53,328 nucleotides of DNA, taken from Desulfarculaceae bacterium (GTDB taxonomy: Bacteria > Desulfobacterota > Desulfarculia > Desulfarculales > Desulfarculaceae). Positions 50,311 through 53,328 of this stretch are shown one piece after another. The position numbers were made by a program, and so were the translations under genes. The notes beneath the pieces were generated by a model. It searched no databases and was not told the origin of the DNA. It saw only the letters and a list, made by a program, of their open reading frames with translations. The stretch covers positions 1 through 53,328 of the forward strand of contig JAIPDO010000025.1 in NCBI GenBank assembly GCA_021737645.1, read 5' to 3'. Every line of letters starts with the position of its first letter. The stretch's first letter is position 1.

Positions 50311-52320
50311 CTATAAGCGGCACCCAGTTTGGTATCCCATGGCGATGGCCGCCATGGCGTTGGCCTGGCCCGCCGCGTCGCCCACCAGCTCCACTTTGAG
50401 GCTCTTTTGCTTCAGCGCCCCGGCCAGCTCGTCCAGAGGCGCGGCCCCGGTGGCCAAAACCACGGTGTCGGCCACCAACTCCTGCTCCTCGCCGTTGATT
50501 ACGGCGGTCAGCTTGCCCTCGGTGATGGCATTGACCTGCACCTTGGTGTGCACCGTGACCCCGAAGCGCTTTAAGAGGCCAAAGACGATCCAGCGGGTGG
50601 AACGGCCGATGCCTGCCCCCATCTTGGGCAGGGCCTCCAGCACGGTCACCGGGTGGCTTCCCTGGGCGATGAGCCGGTCCACCACCTCTGGGGTCTCGGC
50701 CCCGAACAGGTTGATGAAGTAGCTCTGCTCCGGGGTCAGGGCCCCCTGACGGGCCAGGTACAGGGCCGTCTCCAGGCCCACCGCCCCGCCGCCGATCACC
50801 ACCACTCGGCCTCGAGCCAGGGCCTTGCCCTTGAGGAGATCCCAGGCGGTGACTACGTGAGGCAGGTCCGCGCCGGGGATGGGCGGGCGGGTGGGCACGG
50901 CTCCGGAAGCCAGCACCACCGCGTCGGGGTTCAGCTCGGCCACCATCTCCGGCGTGGCCTCGCAATCCAGGCGCAACTCCACCCCCAGGGCCTTGAGCTG
51001 GGCCTGTTGCCATTTGGGTATGGAGCTAAAGTCGTTTTTCATCAGCGGCTCGCTCCACCAGGCCAGTTGCCCGCCCAGGCGCGGAGCCTTCTCGAACAGC
51101 ACCACGTGGTGCCCCCTGCGCGCGGCGGTGATGGCCGCCATGCAGCCGCCGGGGCCGCCGCCGACCACCGCCACCTGGCGGGAGCGGTCCGCCTGGGCCG
51201 GTCCGGTGTCCTTGGCCTCGCGCCCGGCCCGGGGGTTTACCATGCAGCCCACCGGCTTCATCTGAGAGATGGCGTCGAAACAGCCCTGGTTGCAGGCCAC
51301 GCAGCGCCGGATCAGCTCGCTCTGGCCCGCCTTGGCCTTGGCGGGCAGGCGCGGGTCGGCCAGCAGCGGGCGGCCCATGCAGATCAGGTCCGCGTCGCCC
51401 CGAGCCAACACCGCCTCGGCCAGCTGAGGGGAGTGCATGCGGTTGGAGGCGGCCACAGGCACCGAGCCCACCGCCCACTTCACGCCCCTGGCCAGGTAGG
51501 AAAAGCCGCCGGGGGGAAGCTCCTGGGTGATCTGGGGCACCCTGGTCTCGTGCCACCCACCGGTCACGTTGATCATGTCCACCCCGGCCTCCTCGCAGGC
51601 CTTGGCGAACAGGGCCGCCTCGTCGCCGGTGTGGCTGCCGGGCACGAAGTCGTTGCCCGCTATGCGGATGCCCACGCAGAAGTCCGGCCCCACCGCCGCG
51701 CGCACCTTGGCGATGGTCTCCAGGCCGAAGCGCATGCGGTTTTCCAAAGAGCCGCCGTAGTTGTCCTCGCGCTGGTTTATCTTGGGTGAGAGAAACTGGC
51801 AGATGAGATAGCCCGCCGATCCCAGGATCTCCACCATGTCCAGGCCCGCTTTTTTGGCGCGCACTGCCGCGGCGGCGAAATCGTCCTGCACCTGGGCGAT
51901 CTCCTCCAGGGTCATGGCCCGGCACTCGTCCTTGGTGAAGCCGGAGGTGTGGGGGCTGGAACTCACCGGTTGAGTGCCGATGAGCATGGCGTGGGCATAG
52001 GCCCCGGCCATGTAGAGCTGGGCCCCGATGGCCGCGCCCTTGTCGTGCACCGCCTGGGCCAGCTCGCTAAGGCCTTCGATGTCGCTGTCGTCCTTGATGC
52101 TCACGAACACCGGCCCGCCGGACAGCTCGTTGATAACGCAGCCGCCCACGATGACCAGCCCCGCCCCGCCTGCCGCCCGCTCGCGGTAAAAGGCTATGAG
52201 TTGGTCGTTGACCTTGCCGCCGGGGGTGTAGTTCAGGTGCATGGCGGGCATTACTATGCGGTTTCTTAGCTCAAGCCGGTTCAGGGTGATGGGCTCGAAC
52301 AACAGCGGGAAATTCTCCAT
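50311..52320 (-). CDS. 2,4-dienoyl-CoA reductase / old-yellow-enzyme-type iron-sulfur flavoprotein
   Basis: The protein has 669 residues. Residues 1-340 are an FMN TIM barrel (LFEPITLNRLELRNRIVMPA, SPKINQREDNYGGSLENR). RCVACNQGCFDAISQMKPVG then CMVNP gives the four cysteines of a [4Fe-4S] cluster. The rest is an FAD/NAD(P)H reductase part (VVGGGPGGCMAA, VVIGGGAVGLETALYLARQG). It should pass electrons NAD(P)H to FAD to Fe-S to FMN and reduce an enoyl-type double bond. The catalytic Tyr and His of DCR are not placed with certainty. It is upstream of the SDR gene in an operon; CCAGGAGCG precedes the ATG. Confidence 0.93.
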   Translation of the reverse strand: MENFPLLFEPITLNRLELRNRIVMPAMHLNYTPGGKVNDQLIAFYRERAAGGAGLVIVGGCVINELSGGPVFVSIKDDSDIEGLSELAQAVHDKGAAIGAQLYMAGAYAHAMLIGTQPVSSSPHTSGFTKDECRAMTLEEIAQVQDDFAAAAVRAKKAGLDMVEILGSAGYLICQFLSPKINQREDNYGGSLENRMRFGLETIAKVRAAVGPDFCVGIRIAGNDFVPGSHTGDEAALFAKACEEAGVDMINVTGGWHETRVPQITQELPPGGFSYLARGVKWAVGSVPVAASNRMHSPQLAEAVLARGDADLICMGRPLLADPRLPAKAKAGQSELIRRCVACNQGCFDAISQMKPVGCMVNPRAGREAKDTGPAQADRSRQVAVVGGGPGGCMAAITAARRGHHVVLFEKAPRLGGQLAWWSEPLMKNDFSSIPKWQQAQLKALGVELRLDCEATPEMVAELNPDAVVLASGAVPTRPPIPGADLPHVVTAWDLLKGKALARGRVVVIGGGAVGLETALYLARQGALTPEQSYFINLFGAETPEVVDRLIAQGSHPVTVLEALPKMGAGIGRSTRWIVFGLLKRFGVTVHTKVQVNAITEGKLTAVINGEEQELVADTVVLATGAAPLDELAGALKQKSLKVELVGDAAGQANAMAAIAMGYQTGCRL

Positions 52321-52480
52321 GGTTCGCTCCTGGTGTTGGGGGCGTGCGGCGCCTACCTAATCACTAGCGCGACAGGGGGGCGGGGGGCAAGGGGAAAGGA
52401 AGGGGCCGCCGAAGCAAACGGCGGCCCCCGAGGAGGTTATTACCTGGCGCGGCAAAGCGCCGCTGTCCACCCCACCGGGC

Positions 52481-53328
52481 CTACTTGCCGGGCCGGGGCG
52501 GCGCTTGGGGCGCGCCCGGCGGCGGCGCTCCGGCAGGGGCCTTGCCCTGGGGCGGCGGATTCTGTGGAGCCTGGGCCCCGCCCGGTCTGGGACCGGGGGC
52601 GGCGGGAGCGCCGGGCGGCGGGCCTAGGGGACGGCCGGGACGGGCGGGAGGCGGGCCGGACGGGGCCCGCCGAGGGCCGGGGCCGCGGGGTCCCATGGGA
52701 GGCGCTCCTGCGGGGGGGCCGCCGGGGCCGGGGGCCTGAGGCCCTCTGGGAGCCATGGCCGGGGCTTGGGCCATCATCATCGGAGCCGCCTTGGGGGTTA
52801 TCACCTTGGCGGCCAAGACACGGTAGATCACCAGCACCACCAACAGCCCCACCAACAGCAGACCCACCAAATAGGCCAGCAAAATGAAGGCGTGGTCCAT
52901 GAGCCCCTGGGTGAACTGGGCGGCGCGGGCCATGGCCTGGCGCAGATCAATCGCACCCGGCGCGCCCTCGGCGGCGCTGAGGCGCTCCACCCTGGCCAAC
53001 AGCAGATTAAGCTGGGAGATGGTGGTGGTGGCCCGCTCCATGAACTCGAGATAGTCCTTTAGCCCCACCGGGCCGGCGGCTAGGCGCTGCTGCAAACGCT
53101 CCAGGGAACCGGCGGCCTGGTTCACCTGCTCGGCCAGCTTGCCCCCCTGCTCCACGGTCTGGCGCACCTCGCCCAACAGGGTCTTGAGGCGGCCCTCCCC
53201 GGCGGCCAGATCGGCGCTGATGCGCTTGTGCTCCTGGTCCAGCCATCGGGTGAGCTGCTTGATCGCCGCCTTTTGGTTGGCGGCCATGCGCCCCGGCAGG
53301 CGCTCGGAGGCCTGGGCAATGCGCTGGC
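52481..53328 (-). CDS. Proline-rich single-helix membrane protein, 5' end outside window
   Basis: At least 268 residues are in the window. The N-terminal part is a coiled coil (KRISADLAAGEGRLKTLLGE, QVNQAAGSLERLQQRLAAG). One TM helix (HAFILLAYLVGLLLVGLLVVL) lies near residue 145. The last 100 residues are low-complexity Pro/Gly/Ala/Arg (GPPPARPGRPLGPPPGAP). The frame stays open upstream of the ATG at 53287 to the window end with coherent sequence (QRIAQASERLPGRM), so the true start is probably beyond. No family is recognised; the tail may be a flexible binding arm. Confidence 0.65.
   Translation of the reverse strand, partial: QRIAQASERLPGRMAANQKAAIKQLTRWLDQEHKRISADLAAGEGRLKTLLGEVRQTVEQGGKLAEQVNQAAGSLERLQQRLAAGPVGLKDYLEFMERATTTISQLNLLLARVERLSAAEGAPGAIDLRQAMARAAQFTQGLMDHAFILLAYLVGLLLVGLLVVLVIYRVLAAKVITPKAAPMMMAQAPAMAPRGPQAPGPGGPPAGAPPMGPRGPGPRRAPSGPPPARPGRPLGPPPGAPAAPGPRPGGAQAPQNPPPQGKAPAGAPPPGAPQAPPRPGK

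Overview
This window is a high-GC bacterial chromosome segment that looks like an anaerobic deltaproteobacterium (Desulfobacterota). That placement is an inference from the stand-alone anaerobic CO dehydrogenase, monocluster ferredoxins, flavodoxin, haem-motif sensor kinases, many PAS hybrid kinases, an NtrC-type regulator and several acyl-CoA enzymes. No rRNA or other marker fixes the genus.

Bases 1-5600 are the right end of an AT-rich integrated island. From left to right it holds an IS3-family transposase interrupted by a group II intron (only the intron 3' end is in the window), a decayed lysozyme-like gene, a serine recombinase, and a two-gene cassette (three-helix membrane protein plus class III nucleotidyl-cyclase-like protein) that resembles a cyclic-nucleotide antiphage system. 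A tyrosine integrase with a triplicated TGGGAAAC motif follows. The island ends inside the anticodon loop of a selenocysteine tRNA gene (selC). Only the 5' half of selC, with its promoter, remains on this side.

Bases 5681-45531 are mostly host backbone. They hold cca, a LysM coiled-coil protein, two enoyl-CoA hydratase/isomerase genes, two Yip1-like membrane proteins, an FmdB zinc ribbon, and a divergent kinase/NtrC-like pair in which the kinase has Pro at the phospho-His position and the regulator has Ala at the phospho-Asp position. Next come an alpha/beta hydrolase, a PNPOx-like protein, a NUDIX hydrolase, a nitroreductase, a PAS hybrid kinase, a diguanylate cyclase, a Crp/Fnr regulator, a 957-residue coiled-coil/lysozyme-like protein, panE, and a tandem pair resembling phage tail-assembly chaperones. 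An epimerase-DeoC-phosphodiesterase operon, a PsiE-like protein, a second haem-motif hybrid kinase, a CoA-transferase, cooS, a UDPGP-like nucleotidyltransferase, priA, a Fur-box flavodoxin and a ferredoxin complete it.

Bases 45600-49380 are a patch of AT-richer genes: a wHTH-GHKL-DUF4325 protein, a SAM methyltransferase and a membrane protein. They alternate with a second ferredoxin and a small GC-rich membrane protein. Host-like genes resume at 49389 with a TIGR01777 SDR protein, a 2,4-dienoyl-CoA reductase-type flavoenzyme and a proline-rich membrane protein cut by the window end.

A dispersed repeat of about 125 bp occurs three times nearly complete and once as a half copy, always between genes. 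The strongest candidates for new biology are the cyclase/membrane cassette beside the split selC gene, and the jointly degenerate kinase/regulator pair.
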